A stretch of 11,726 bases of DNA, taken from positions 1 through 11,726 of the forward strand of contig URKO01000008.1 in the NCBI GenBank assembly GCA_900548415.1, given 5' to 3'. The first letter of the stretch is position 1; every line of letters begins with the position of its first letter. A program made the translations under genes and the position numbers. Below, one piece after another: positions 1 through 8,419 of this stretch. Source of the stretch: an uncultured Porphyromonas sp. GTDB lineage: Bacteria > Bacteroidota > Bacteroidia > Bacteroidales > Porphyromonadaceae. The notes beneath the pieces are model-generated. The model was not told the origin of the DNA and made no database searches. It saw only the letters and a list, made by a program, of their open reading frames with translations.

Positions 1-1172
1 TAGCCCATCAACTTATCCTGATCGGAGGCTCTATCCATCAGCGTATCTATCGTATAGGGTGGCGGCGAGGCGTGACTAGTCTCAGCCCCTAGCAGCTCAT
101 CATGGCTCAACCGACGAGCCGTGACTGGCGCAAAGGGACGATGCGAGAGTTGATCCTGCTTTAACCACGCAGCAGCCTGTAGATTAGCACCAGGCATTGT
201 CGAGCCCATCTCCGTAGAGACAGGCGGAGGAAGCTTGGTATGTATCTCAAAGAGCACGTTGCTCCCCACCTGACGCCCCACGCTGTCTGTCGCCATGCGG
301 GTGCTATCGCTGTAGACAATCAGCTCTCGGAGGTTCTTACCGACGAACTGAGACTTGAGGTAGTCATCGCCCATCATCTCAAAGTTGGCATCAAAGGGGA
401 TGAAGATCACCTTCTCCGTAAAGTGCTCCTTAATATAGGAGGCGGGCCGCTCATCTGACGCTTGACTACCTGGGATCAATGTCGTCTGACTGCTGAGCTG
501 CTCAAAGCTCTCACCACTCCGGAGCGACATAATGAGATAAAGCTTACTCTCGTCCATCAGCAAGCGTCCCGTGTCGGCTAGGATGATGCGGGGCGTGCGC
601 TGCTCGGAGAGGTCGTAGATCATCACATTATAGAGGGTACTGGACGCTGGGTCTTTGTCCGCCACATAGATACTGTAGCCATCGATGCCGTTGAAGAAGA
701 TACCCTTAGGTATCTCCAGCTCAGGACGTGCATAGCGCACCGAGAAGAGTATCTGATATACTCGCACGCTTGCCTTCTGTACGCCCCTGTCTAGGTAGAC
801 GAATAGTCCCAAAGCTATACAAGTCACGAGGATTACCAGGGGCTTCATGATCTTGCTCAGCGGCACGCCTGCCGACTTCATGGCCAGCAGCTCCAGTCGC
901 TCACCGAGATTACCGAAGGTCATCAACGATGCCAGCAAGACGCCCAGCGGCACAGCCGTAGGCAAGACGTAGAGCCCAGCGTAGAAGATCCCCTCCAGCA
1001 GCACCCCTATGTCCATCCCCTTGCCGACCAAGTCGTCGACATGCTGCCAGAGGAACTGCATCAAGACGACAAACCAGCAGATCAGCAGGGTCATCAATAG
1101 GAGAGGCAAGAAGGACCTCACCATAAAGATGTGCATGATCTTCGGTCGCAGACGCATACCTCTTACTTGCAT
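1..1172 (-). CDS. LptF/LptG-family permease (YjgP/YjgQ), partial at the left edge
   Basis: I translated this open frame directly. It starts at ATG 1172-1170 and stays open for 390 codons to the left edge, so the C-terminus is missing. Hydrophobic segments lie near residues 15-40, 57-85 and 108-127, followed by a long soluble, strand-rich region. LptF/LptG proteins have this layout: three membrane helices, a periplasmic beta-jellyroll, then three more helices, which would be off the window. The stretch ERLELLAMKSAGVPLSKI (about residues 91-108) resembles the conserved cytoplasmic coupling segment of the family. LptF and LptG are the membrane subunits of the LptB2FG transporter, which extracts lipopolysaccharide from the inner membrane. 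Residues about 330-390 are a polar, proline-rich stretch that may be a lineage-specific insertion. Another in-frame ATG at 1157-1155 is possible. The gene begins 29 bases after the nusB stop, so co-transcription is likely. The family call is fairly secure; F versus G cannot be decided. Confidence 0.85.
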   Translation of the reverse strand, partial: MQVRGMRLRPKIMHIFMVRSFLPLLLMTLLICWFVVLMQFLWQHVDDLVGKGMDIGVLLEGIFYAGLYVLPTAVPLGVLLASLMTFGNLGERLELLAMKSAGVPLSKIMKPLVILVTCIALGLFVYLDRGVQKASVRVYQILFSVRYARPELEIPKGIFFNGIDGYSIYVADKDPASSTLYNVMIYDLSEQRTPRIILADTGRLLMDESKLYLIMSLRSGESFEQLSSQTTLIPGSQASDERPASYIKEHFTEKVIFIPFDANFEMMGDDYLKSQFVGKNLRELIVYSDSTRMATDSVGRQVGSNVLFEIHTKLPPPVSTEMGSTMPGANLQAAAWLKQDQLSHRPFAPVTARRLSHDELLGAETSHASPPPYTIDTLMDRASDQDKLMG

Positions 1173-1201
1173 GATCGTAGGATTGGGTAGGAGTAAGCTT
1201 T

Positions 1202-2245
1202 TTACTTCATGAGCTTGCCCTCACGCTTCAAGTCATTAAAGAGTCTATCTAGCACGGCATTAATAAAGGAGGCACTCTTAGCGTTGTCATACACTTTGGC
1301 CAGTTCGATGTACTCATTGATCGTCACGACGAGCGCTATGTCCGGGCAGCTGAGAGCCTCTGCCACAGCCATCTCCATCAAGATCATATCGACTAGAGCG
1401 ACACGATCCTGCTCCCAATTATCTAGTCGTGGCGTCAGCATCTCATCATACTCCTCTCGATGCAAGAGCGTCTCCGAGAGCAGCTGATGCGCATAGAGGC
1501 GGTCCCGATCACTGTGAAACATGGGTAGCAAGTCGCCTGGTAGCTCCAAGCCATCCTTAGCACCACGGCGCAAAGTCTTCAGCGCAAAGTCCTGTATCGT
1601 CACCACAGGCTGATTGGTAAAGGGGATGACACGATAATCGTCCGACCCCTTGAGACGCTCTACCGTTGCCTCCACCTGCTCTACAGGAGGCATCTCCTCG
1701 ACCTCTAGACGCTCGCAGATAGCAGTCGCATCAGCCCAGTAGAAGGAGCTTGCCGCAAGATGCTCATTGAGCTCCGCCATACGGAAGAGTTGCTTGAGGA
1801 TATTGCTCCAGTAGTTACACTGCTCCTGCATAGAGAGCGTAGAGACATCTTCAGGCAGAGCACTGTACGAGGGGTCTTCCTCGACCATGCTGTAGAGCGT
1901 GCGGAGCAACTGCTCGTCCTGCTCCCAGCGCCTCTGCATCTCATCGAGCGGATTCTGTATCTCCGTACAGCGCGCGATCTCCTTGACGAGGGTCATATCG
2001 GAGAGCCTACGAGGAGTCACCTCATCCGACGATTTGAGGAAGCGTCGCTCACGTATCTCTAGTAGCTCCCTCTGATAGGCTGCGAGCGCACGTATCAGAT
2101 CTAATAAATAGTAGTAGAGGTAGTAGGTGTGACGTAGGGAGGTCGTGAGCGACTGGTCCGCAAGTGCCACATCTAGACGACCGCTAGAGATAGACTGGTA
2201 AAGTTGCTGGAAGACGCGGATGCGTACGATAGACCGATTGATCAT
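1202..2245 (-). CDS. nusB: Transcription antitermination factor NusB, large Bacteroidota form
   Basis: NusB binds boxA RNA together with ribosomal protein S10 (NusE) and supports processive transcription of rRNA operons. The C-terminal part (about residues 272-347) is clearly NusB-like: NWEQDRVALVDMILMEMAVAEAL, then the INEYIELAKVYDNAKSASFINAVLDRL block, which matches the family's INE..ELAK..G...S..F.N.VLD signature. The N-terminus, RSIVRIRVFQQLYQ, matches the first helix of NusB. The protein is 347 residues, against about 140 for the E. coli protein. The roughly 200 residues in between are helical, charged and not recognisable as another domain; from memory, similarly long NusB proteins occur across Bacteroidota. 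The start ATG at 2245-2243 begins directly with the conserved helix. A promoter lies about 130 bases upstream, and the permease gene follows 29 bases downstream. Confidence 0.9.
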   Translation of the reverse strand: MINRSIVRIRVFQQLYQSISSGRLDVALADQSLTTSLRHTYYLYYYLLDLIRALAAYQRELLEIRERRFLKSSDEVTPRRLSDMTLVKEIARCTEIQNPLDEMQRRWEQDEQLLRTLYSMVEEDPSYSALPEDVSTLSMQEQCNYWSNILKQLFRMAELNEHLAASSFYWADATAICERLEVEEMPPVEQVEATVERLKGSDDYRVIPFTNQPVVTIQDFALKTLRRGAKDGLELPGDLLPMFHSDRDRLYAHQLLSETLLHREEYDEMLTPRLDNWEQDRVALVDMILMEMAVAEALSCPDIALVVTINEYIELAKVYDNAKSASFINAVLDRLFNDLKREGKLMK

Positions 2246-2373
2246 ATCACTCTATGAAATAGATAAATATAGTAGGAGCAAACAATTCACGAGGAGGGCA
2301 CTACCCTTCCCAATCTGTAGTCCACGGCGACAAAATCAAGGCACCCGCCCTGCTGCCCACCGCAGATTCGCCA

Positions 2374-2381
2374 CAAAGGTA
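2374..2381 (-). promoter_or_regulatory. Core promoter (-7 box) for nusB
   Basis: On the minus strand these bases read TACCTTTG, a match to the Bacteroidota -7 consensus TAnnTTTG. The box sits between the barrel gene and nusB. It lies inside a 15-base stretch (2370-2384) identical to the one upstream of rseP (8297-8311). I see no convincing -33 TTG element at the expected distance. Transcription starting a few bases downstream would give a leader of about 120 bases before the nusB ATG. I see no riboswitch or other known structure in that leader. Confidence 0.55.
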
Positions 2382-2382
2382 C

Positions 2383-2413
2383 AAAAAAGGTCTCGGAGAG
2401 GATCACCCCAACC
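2383..2413 (-). terminator. Possible weak intrinsic terminator after the barrel gene
   Basis: On the minus strand, just after the barrel gene's stop, GGTT (2413-2410) can pair with GACC (2392-2389), and GGGG can pair with CTCC inside it with a two-base bulge. A run of six T follows (2388-2383). The stem is short and includes G-U pairs, so this is a tentative call. If real, it would separate the rseP-mutS2-barrel unit from nusB, whose -7 box starts two bases further on. Confidence 0.3.
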
Positions 2414-2424
2414 CGCACAGAAAC

Positions 2425-4437
2425 TCAGAAGCGGTAGGCGAGGTAGCTGTCGGCGCGCCAGCGGGGCACGCCGTCGTCTAGGTTGCGATCGTAGCGCACG
2501 GAGCCTGAGAGGGTCCAGTGCGGTGCTAGCTGCCACTGCAGGAGGAGTGAGGTGGCGATGCCTTGACCCGTGGCGCTGTATAGTCCGAAGGCGTAGCGCG
2601 TGGTGGGTAAGTAAGCGTAACTCGCGACCCGTACGTGATCGGCATGGTAGTAATGACCCGAAAGCGCGATGCTCAGAGGACGGCGTACGCCCGTACGATA
2701 GCGCGCTACAACCGTGAGCGACCTACCCCACTGCGCTTCATCTTGTCCCTCTAGGCGACGCTGCTGGATGGTGCCGACAAGCTGCAGGGAGAGGGGTTCT
2801 AGACTATAACGTAGCGTACTGCTGAGACGCCAGCGTAGAGCTTCTTCATTGGAGCGTCCCAGCTGCCCGTACCAGAGTTGCTCGAGCTGATTGTTGTAGC
2901 GGGTGGTGAGGTAGAGACGTGCTAGGAGTCCACGACTGCGCTCTAGCTTGCGGTAGCGCGGCTCGAGGCTTTCGTATAGCTCCAGCATAGCACGCAGGGT
3001 GGAGTGCTTTAGCAGGCGCGTGGTGCCATAGAGGCGTAGCCCCATATCGTTGCCCAGACGGGCGTAGTGGCTTTCGCTGCGACCATAATAGGAAGCAAAG
3101 TGTGGAGACATATAATATAGTGTCACGCCAAGGTCTCGCTGCCGAGGCGTGTGGTAGCGCAGGTGCTGTATGAAGCCTAGATGCTCTAGCCGCTCAGTAG
3201 CTAGCTCGCCCTGCAGCTCCAAGCGACGCGACTGGCTCTGCCACTGGTAGGCAAGCGATGTGAGCCAATGCGACTGCAGCGGGGTGTCGCTCTCCAGAGC
3301 TTTGTAACCAGGCATAAAAGCTAAGTCATACCCCATCCAGTCGGCATAGATCGTCTGCAGCGAAAGTAGAGCCCGTGGCATCGTGTAAGCAAGCTGCGCC
3401 CCCACCGTCTGCATCGGGATAGCTGCACGCTGGGCTCGTCGCTCGGGCGTGTCGTAGCGCATATTGGGTCTGATAGCCTCGATCAAGCCTTGTCGCTCAT
3501 CAATCGAGCCATCGAGCCGACTGTAAGAATAAAAAGCGGAGTAATGCCACGCACCCCAATGCCCCTCACTCGCAATGCCCCGCAAGGTACGCTCACGCAG
3601 CGCACTGAGCGAAGGCGAGAGCATCGACTTAGGACGAGCGAGCTGTGGTAGCGCACTAGCACTCGTCCAGACGGAGCGAGCAGCGAGAAGACCAGCACCC
3701 CACCCCACCTTAAAGTGTCCAAGTACCACCTTGTCGAGGTAAGCCAGGCGAGGCTCATACAGAGCGAAGTAACGCCAGGTGCCATCTTTCGCTAGCTCCT
3801 GTGGGTATCTCTGATGCTGCGCTGCCACCTGCCACTGCCCCTTCTGTCTGAGCGATATAGCTGAGCGCAGCTTGAGCGGATCGTACCACGCATCAGAGAC
3901 GGCTTCGGAAGCTTTGGGGTAACTCATCGCCACGTAAGCCTCACCCGTGACGGGTGTAGCGGGCTTTGCGTAAGGCTCCCCAGCGAAGGGGCGCACCGTC
4001 ACATAGGGTGCTACACGAGCTATCGTCTCACGATCCCACCCCGTGACCCACTTGAGGTCATAGACCGACTGCAGCTCGCCTCCGCGCTCATCACGGTAGC
4101 GTCTGAGCTGATAGATCTGGTAACTGGTGAGAAAGGGGAAACGCCCCTGCAGCTCCTGCTGGGTAGCACGGTTCAGGTCAAGTAGCTCCTTTCTCTCTTG
4201 CCTCTCTGGCTCTTGTAGAAATAGCTCTAACAAGTCGTCCTCCTCTAGCTCGGTGAGATCATCACTCGGCAAGCTCTCGACAAGCCACTCAAGTGGCAGT
4301 TCGCTCGTATCGAGTGAGTCAGTCTGCGCCCATCCCTGTAGCGGAAGGAGGAGCAAGAGAGCTAAATAGAGAAATCCCCTACCCCTGCAGATGAACGATT
4401 GTAATGCCTGCACCGCCAAACCGCACATCTTCATCAT
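2425..4437 (-). CDS. Secreted helix-hairpin-helix protein with a probable outer-membrane beta-barrel
   Basis: This 670-residue protein starts with a signal peptide: basic residues at 18-20, the hydrophobic run FLYLALLLLLPLQ, and a likely signal-peptidase I cut after GWA (residue 37). A short acidic stretch follows (about 59-75). Residues about 85-150 resemble the ComEA-type helix-hairpin-helix fold: LLDLNRATQQEL, then YRDERGGELQSVYDL, then VTGWDRETIARVAPYV. The remaining ~520 residues alternate polar and hydrophobic positions, are rich in Tyr, Arg and Gln, and end in SYLAYRF. A terminal Phe is typical of outer-membrane barrels recognised by the BAM complex. From memory, helix-hairpin-helix proteins of this size are widespread in Bacteroidota without an assigned function. 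The ATG at 4437 lies inside the end of mutS2; in-frame ATGs at 4434 and 4428 are equally plausible, and all keep the overlap. DNA binding or uptake is only a hypothesis, since these motifs can also mediate protein contacts. Confidence 0.75.
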   Translation of the reverse strand: MMKMCGLAVQALQSFICRGRGFLYLALLLLLPLQGWAQTDSLDTSELPLEWLVESLPSDDLTELEEDDLLELFLQEPERQERKELLDLNRATQQELQGRFPFLTSYQIYQLRRYRDERGGELQSVYDLKWVTGWDRETIARVAPYVTVRPFAGEPYAKPATPVTGEAYVAMSYPKASEAVSDAWYDPLKLRSAISLRQKGQWQVAAQHQRYPQELAKDGTWRYFALYEPRLAYLDKVVLGHFKVGWGAGLLAARSVWTSASALPQLARPKSMLSPSLSALRERTLRGIASEGHWGAWHYSAFYSYSRLDGSIDERQGLIEAIRPNMRYDTPERRAQRAAIPMQTVGAQLAYTMPRALLSLQTIYADWMGYDLAFMPGYKALESDTPLQSHWLTSLAYQWQSQSRRLELQGELATERLEHLGFIQHLRYHTPRQRDLGVTLYYMSPHFASYYGRSESHYARLGNDMGLRLYGTTRLLKHSTLRAMLELYESLEPRYRKLERSRGLLARLYLTTRYNNQLEQLWYGQLGRSNEEALRWRLSSTLRYSLEPLSLQLVGTIQQRRLEGQDEAQWGRSLTVVARYRTGVRRPLSIALSGHYYHADHVRVASYAYLPTTRYAFGLYSATGQGIATSLLLQWQLAPHWTLSGSVRYDRNLDDGVPRWRADSYLAYRF

Positions 4438-6928
4438 GGTAGTGACTCACCCCGGGGTAATGGTCGAGCAGTTCGCGGATAGAGACCCGTAGCGCACCCG
4501 TCCCCGTGCCGTGCAGTATCTCCACACGGTTGAAGCCCAGACTGATCGCATCGTCGAGGAAATATTGTACCGCTTGGATCGCCTCTGCGGCACGCATACC
4601 CCGCACATCGAGTCGGTCGGAGAAGTCCAGCCGACGCTCATGCAGATGCTCCACCACATTGGTTGTGCGAGTAGGTTGCGCAGTGGCCTGCGCCTGCTCC
4701 TCCTTACGCTCACTGCCGAGCCGTACGATCTCATTAGGCTTGCAGGTGATACGTATGCGACCATTGACCACCACCGTGGCACTATTGGCCGAGAGCTCAG
4801 AGAGGACACCCACCACATTCATCGTCGTGACCCGCACCTCATCGCCCTCCTTAGGAGGCTTCGGCACAGAAAGCTTGACAGGCGATGAACTTTGCGCATC
4901 ACGCTCTGGAGTGGCACCCTGCTTGCGCTTGCGCTCCTTACGCTCCTTGCGACGCTTGAGCCGCTCCAGCTCACGCTCCACACTACCCGACTGCTCTATC
5001 GTCTCAGCCTGCGCCAGCTGCTCGCTGTAAGCACTGAGTGCTTGGCGAGCCTCCTTCGTCTGCTGCCGCTCCGCTTGGCTCTCCTTGATCTCACGGATCG
5101 TGCGCTCGATCTGAGCACGGCTCTGGTCCAGTAGATCGGCCGCCTCTTGCTGTGCCTGCGTTAGGAGATCCTGCCGCTGCGCCTTGAGCTTCGACAGACG
5201 TGCCTCGTAGTCTGCAAGCAGACGCTCAAGCTTCTGCTCACGATGCTCTATCTCGGTGCGCTTGCGCTGCCAGTACTGCTTATCACGTACGATGTCCTGC
5301 ACGTAACGCTCGCTCTGGATCACCTCCTGGCCGACCAGCTCGGTGGCGTACTCCAGCACCTTGCGCGGCAGTCCTTGCTGACGTGCTATCTCAAGAGCAA
5401 AGGAGCTTCCCGGCTGACCAATGGATAGTTCGTATAGCGGTTTCATCTCCTTCTGATCGTAGAGCATAGCACCGTTGACGATGCCCTTGTGCGTGGTCGC
5501 ATACTCCTTGAGGTTGCGGTAGTGCGTCGTGATGACGCCCCACGCCCGCTGCTCATTAAAGAGTGCCAAAAGCCCCTCCGCTATGGCTCCACCCAGCTCT
5601 GGCTCCGTGCCAGCTCCAAACTCATCGATCAGAAGCAAACTATTAGCTCCGCAAGTGGCCGACATCGCTCGCATGTGCTTCAAATGTGAGGAGTAGGTAC
5701 TCAGATCGTCCTCCATAGACTGGTTGTCGCCGATCTCTATCGCTAGATGCTTGAAGACGCCCGCCACCGAGTCGGGATGTACGGGGATCGGGATGCCACT
5801 CTGCAGCATGTACTGGAGGAGTCCGACCGTCTTGAGACAGACCGACTTACCGCCAGCATTAGGCCCCGATATGACGAGGATACGTTCGTTGGGATAGCGT
5901 AGTAAGATGTCTTGTGGCACGACGCTCTTGCCCTCTTGGCTAAGGGTGTGCTGGAGTATCGGGTTGACCGCCTGGTACCACTGAATGGTTGGCTTGCTGC
6001 GCACCTCTGGGATGGAGCAGTGCATCTCATCGGCAAAGCGTGCTATCGCACAGACCGCATCAATGCGCCCCATAGAGAGGTAAAGCTGGGACAACGTCTC
6101 ACGACGCTCCCGAATAGGTGCCGTAAGCTGACGCAAGATCTCGATCACCTCACGATGCTCCTCGCTCTCCAGTTCACGGATGCGGTTGTTTGCCTCGACC
6201 ACCTCGAGGGGCTCTATATATAATGTCTTGCCCGTAGCACTCTCATCGTGCACGATACCTGGTATCTGACGCTTGTGCATAGCGGTCACCGGCAAGACGG
6301 GACGCCCCGAGCGCATCGTCGCCTGTGCATCCTCCTCGACATAGCCAGCCGCCTGAGCTACCGTGAGCAGGCCTCGCATCAGCTTAGCTATGGCACGCTC
6401 CTCACGCTGTAGGGCTAGGCGTAGCTCAGCAAGACGTGGCGAAGCGTTGTCCACCAGTCGTCCATGCGGGTCCAGCTTGCGCAAGATCGTTTGCGCTATC
6501 TCCTTCAGACCTTCACTGCCCACCACAAGGCGAGACAGACTGGGATAGAGCGGTGAGACGTCGCCCGTCCCATTGTCCTGCACTTTCGTCAGGAGCCTCG
6601 ACCACGCCTCATAGCTCACGATCGCCTGAGCTACCTGCGCCAGCTCCTCCTCCGTCAAGTAGCTACCCTCAGCACGTAGCGTGCCGAGCGTAACCCGCAG
6701 GTCAGCGACACGTCGTGTGGGTAGCTCCATCGTGACGCTCAGCAAGTGTCTCATCTCCCGCACACGCTCCAGGCGGTGGCGGATAGCGTCCGGACTCGTC
6801 GAGGCAGTCAGTGCACCCACCATCTCCCGCCCCATAGAGCTGTGACACTCCGAGGCAATCAAATCCAGTAGGTCGTAGTATCCTACTTTGTCTAGATAGT
6901 CCGAGGGATAGGTTATGTCGCTAGGCAT
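4379..6928 (-). CDS. mutS2: MutS2-family ATPase with C-terminal Smr domain
   Basis: MutS2 is a MutS homologue without the mismatch-recognition domains. It is known as a suppressor of homologous recombination in Helicobacter and Thermus, and as a sensor of collided ribosomes in Bacillus (RqcU). Counting from the chosen start (849 residues), the visible parts are: the MutS core helices; Walker A GPNAGGKS (355-362); a Q-loop and signature region, NQSMEDDLSTYSSH (402-415); Walker B LLLIDE (431-436); the TTH switch histidine (469); a long charged coiled coil (about 540-672); a small KOW/SH3-like beta segment (about 692-737); and a C-terminal Smr nuclease-like domain with LDVRG (773-777) and HGTGTGALR (806-814). 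All key motifs are intact. The frame is open up to an ATG at 6967, inside rseP. I prefer 6928 because it lies four bases after the rseP stop and gives the family-like start MPSDITYPSDYLDKVGY. Translational coupling to rseP is likely. Confidence 0.93.
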   Translation of the reverse strand: MPSDITYPSDYLDKVGYYDLLDLIASECHSSMGREMVGALTASTSPDAIRHRLERVREMRHLLSVTMELPTRRVADLRVTLGTLRAEGSYLTEEELAQVAQAIVSYEAWSRLLTKVQDNGTGDVSPLYPSLSRLVVGSEGLKEIAQTILRKLDPHGRLVDNASPRLAELRLALQREERAIAKLMRGLLTVAQAAGYVEEDAQATMRSGRPVLPVTAMHKRQIPGIVHDESATGKTLYIEPLEVVEANNRIRELESEEHREVIEILRQLTAPIRERRETLSQLYLSMGRIDAVCAIARFADEMHCSIPEVRSKPTIQWYQAVNPILQHTLSQEGKSVVPQDILLRYPNERILVISGPNAGGKSVCLKTVGLLQYMLQSGIPIPVHPDSVAGVFKHLAIEIGDNQSMEDDLSTYSSHLKHMRAMSATCGANSLLLIDEFGAGTEPELGGAIAEGLLALFNEQRAWGVITTHYRNLKEYATTHKGIVNGAMLYDQKEMKPLYELSIGQPGSSFALEIARQQGLPRKVLEYATELVGQEVIQSERYVQDIVRDKQYWQRKRTEIEHREQKLERLLADYEARLSKLKAQRQDLLTQAQQEAADLLDQSRAQIERTIREIKESQAERQQTKEARQALSAYSEQLAQAETIEQSGSVERELERLKRRKERKERKRKQGATPERDAQSSSPVKLSVPKPPKEGDEVRVTTMNVVGVLSELSANSATVVVNGRIRITCKPNEIVRLGSERKEEQAQATAQPTRTTNVVEHLHERRLDFSDRLDVRGMRAAEAIQAVQYFLDDAISLGFNRVEILHGTGTGALRVSIRELLDHYPGVSHYHDEDVRFGGAGITIVHLQG

Positions 6929-6932
6929 CGTA

Positions 6933-8273
6933 TCAGAAGAGCTTAAAGAGGTCATTGCCATTGGCATAGATCACCAGTGCTATCAGGAGCAGCATCCCCA
7001 CCATCTGCGCTCGTATCAGCACTTCGTCCTTTACCTTGCGCCCGGTGATCATCTCCCAAATGACGAAGAGCAGATGTCCCCCGTCCAATCCTGGGATGGG
7101 GATGATATTCATAAAGGCAAAGATGATCGAGAGGAGAGCGCATATTTGCCAGAAGGTGAACCAGTCCCACTGTGCGGGGAAAAGCTTACCCATCGAGACC
7201 AAGCCCCCTAATGAAGAGGCTCCTTCAGGGGTGAAGACATACTTCATATCCTGCGCATAGCCCGAGAGCGTACCGATACCCTTGTGCCACCCCACGACAA
7301 AGCTCTGCGGCAGTGAGTAGTGCACCTGCTGCACCTCGTAAATACTTTGCAGCGGACGGAGCATCACCCCGATCACGCCCGTCGTGTCGGGACGTATCGC
7401 TAGTTGCACCGTATCAGCACCACGAAGCCACTCAGAGCTAATCCACTCGCCCGCATGGGTGTAGAAGTAGCGACGCCCACTCGGCAGGTGAGGCATCGGG
7501 ATGCTATCCAGCGCGAGCAGTTTGTCGCCACGCAGCACCCCCGCCTCGGCAGCCGCACTGCCTGGCACGATACTATCTGCGATAAAGGGTACCTGCATCG
7601 TCATCAGCCCCTCGTTGCCCCGCAAGATACGCTGCATCATATCGTCTGGGATCGTTATATCGATCAGCTGACCATCGCGCTGCACGGTCACCACCTTCGC
7701 CTCGATCACCGCACGCATGAAGTCAGTACGCAGCACATCCCGCTCCTGGCCGTCGATAGACCATATAATGTCTCCATCGTGGAAGCCTACCTCCTGAGCC
7801 GCTGGACTGAAGACCATTCCCGCTGTGACCGACCGTGAAGACATCTCCACATCGCCCCAGTGGTACGATATGCCCGCATAGATCAGGAGCGCTAGGACAA
7901 AGTTAAAGAGCACCCCACCGATCAGGATGAAAAAGCGTTGCCATGCCGGCTTACTGCGAAATTCATCGCCACGCATCGGCTCCTTGACCTGCTTCGTGTC
8001 GAGGCTCTCGTCGATCATGCCGTGAATCTTGCAGTAGCCCCCAAGGGGGAGCCAGCCGATACCGTACTCCGTCTCGCTACCCTTAGGACGATAACGCCAG
8101 AGAGCCTTCCCCTTGACATCAAAGAAGAGATAAAACTTATCCACCCGCACGCCAAAGAGTCGCGCGAAGAGGAAGTGCCCTAGCTCATGTATAAAGACCA
8201 AGAGACTCAACGCTAGGAGCAACTGCCCGATCCGCATCAGAGTACTCATGAGTGCTACCGTATCTATACCCAT
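6933..8273 (-). CDS. rseP: Site-2 intramembrane metalloprotease RseP
   Basis: RseP is an inner-membrane zinc protease that cleaves transmembrane segments of anti-sigma factors and remnant signal peptides. The 446-residue protein has the zinc motif HELGH at residues 29-33 in the first membrane helix, followed by the conserved GWLPLGGYCKI (73-83). A hydrophobic helix at about 112-136 comes next. Two PDZ-like regions follow (about 145-208 and 228-300), the second with the typical GSAAAEAGVLRGDKLLAL. The third zinc ligand lies in NIIPIPGLDGGH (389-400, Asp397), and a final hydrophobic helix is near 418-436. All catalytic residues are present and the length matches the family. The ATG at 8273 lies about 28 bases from the -7 box, giving a short leader. 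In many Bacteroidota dxr precedes rseP; here the upstream neighbour is a repeat-rich spacer and cydB, so dxr is either elsewhere or displaced. Confidence 0.95.
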   Translation of the reverse strand: MGIDTVALMSTLMRIGQLLLALSLLVFIHELGHFLFARLFGVRVDKFYLFFDVKGKALWRYRPKGSETEYGIGWLPLGGYCKIHGMIDESLDTKQVKEPMRGDEFRSKPAWQRFFILIGGVLFNFVLALLIYAGISYHWGDVEMSSRSVTAGMVFSPAAQEVGFHDGDIIWSIDGQERDVLRTDFMRAVIEAKVVTVQRDGQLIDITIPDDMMQRILRGNEGLMTMQVPFIADSIVPGSAAAEAGVLRGDKLLALDSIPMPHLPSGRRYFYTHAGEWISSEWLRGADTVQLAIRPDTTGVIGVMLRPLQSIYEVQQVHYSLPQSFVVGWHKGIGTLSGYAQDMKYVFTPEGASSLGGLVSMGKLFPAQWDWFTFWQICALLSIIFAFMNIIPIPGLDGGHLLFVIWEMITGRKVKDEVLIRAQMVGMLLLIALVIYANGNDLFKLF

Positions 8274-8300
8274 CTAGTTTGTCGTAATTATAGCTAGCCA

Positions 8301-8327
8301 CAAAGGTACAATAATATTAGAGGCTAA
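8301..8327 (-). promoter_or_regulatory. Promoter of the rseP-mutS2-barrel operon
   Basis: On the minus strand bases 8308-8301 read TACCTTTG, matching the Bacteroidota -7 consensus TAnnTTTG. A weak -33-like TTAG lies 19 bases upstream (8327-8324), and the spacer between is AT-rich. Transcription would start near 8294, leaving a leader of about 20 bases before the rseP ATG at 8273. The surrounding 15 bases (8297-8311) are identical to those at the nusB promoter. Confidence 0.7.
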
Positions 8328-8419
8328 CGTTTAGGTAACGGCTGTTGGTTGTTGGCGAGAACCTTTAGATCAAGCGGGAGTGCGTCCCTACAGGACTCGG
8401 TCACGGCTAGTATCGAGTC

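Noticed and set aside
240..458. 72-residue plus-strand open frame at the left
   Set aside because: It is antisense to the soluble domain of the LptF/G-like permease and has no recognisable motif.
2220..2717. 165-residue plus-strand open frame across the nusB leader and barrel gene end
   Set aside because: It is antisense to nusB's start and to the conserved barrel C-terminus, and its Arg/Ser-rich composition is typical of a shadow frame in GC-rich DNA.
4506..5030. 174-residue plus-strand open frame inside mutS2
   Set aside because: It lies wholly antisense to the Smr and linker domains of mutS2, is Ser/Arg/Leu-rich, and shows no family motif.
6929..6967. Upstream mutS2 start at 6967
   Set aside because: It would add 13 low-complexity Ser/Thr/Met residues encoded inside rseP. 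The ATG at 6928, four bases after the rseP stop, fits the family N-terminus better, though the longer form cannot be excluded.
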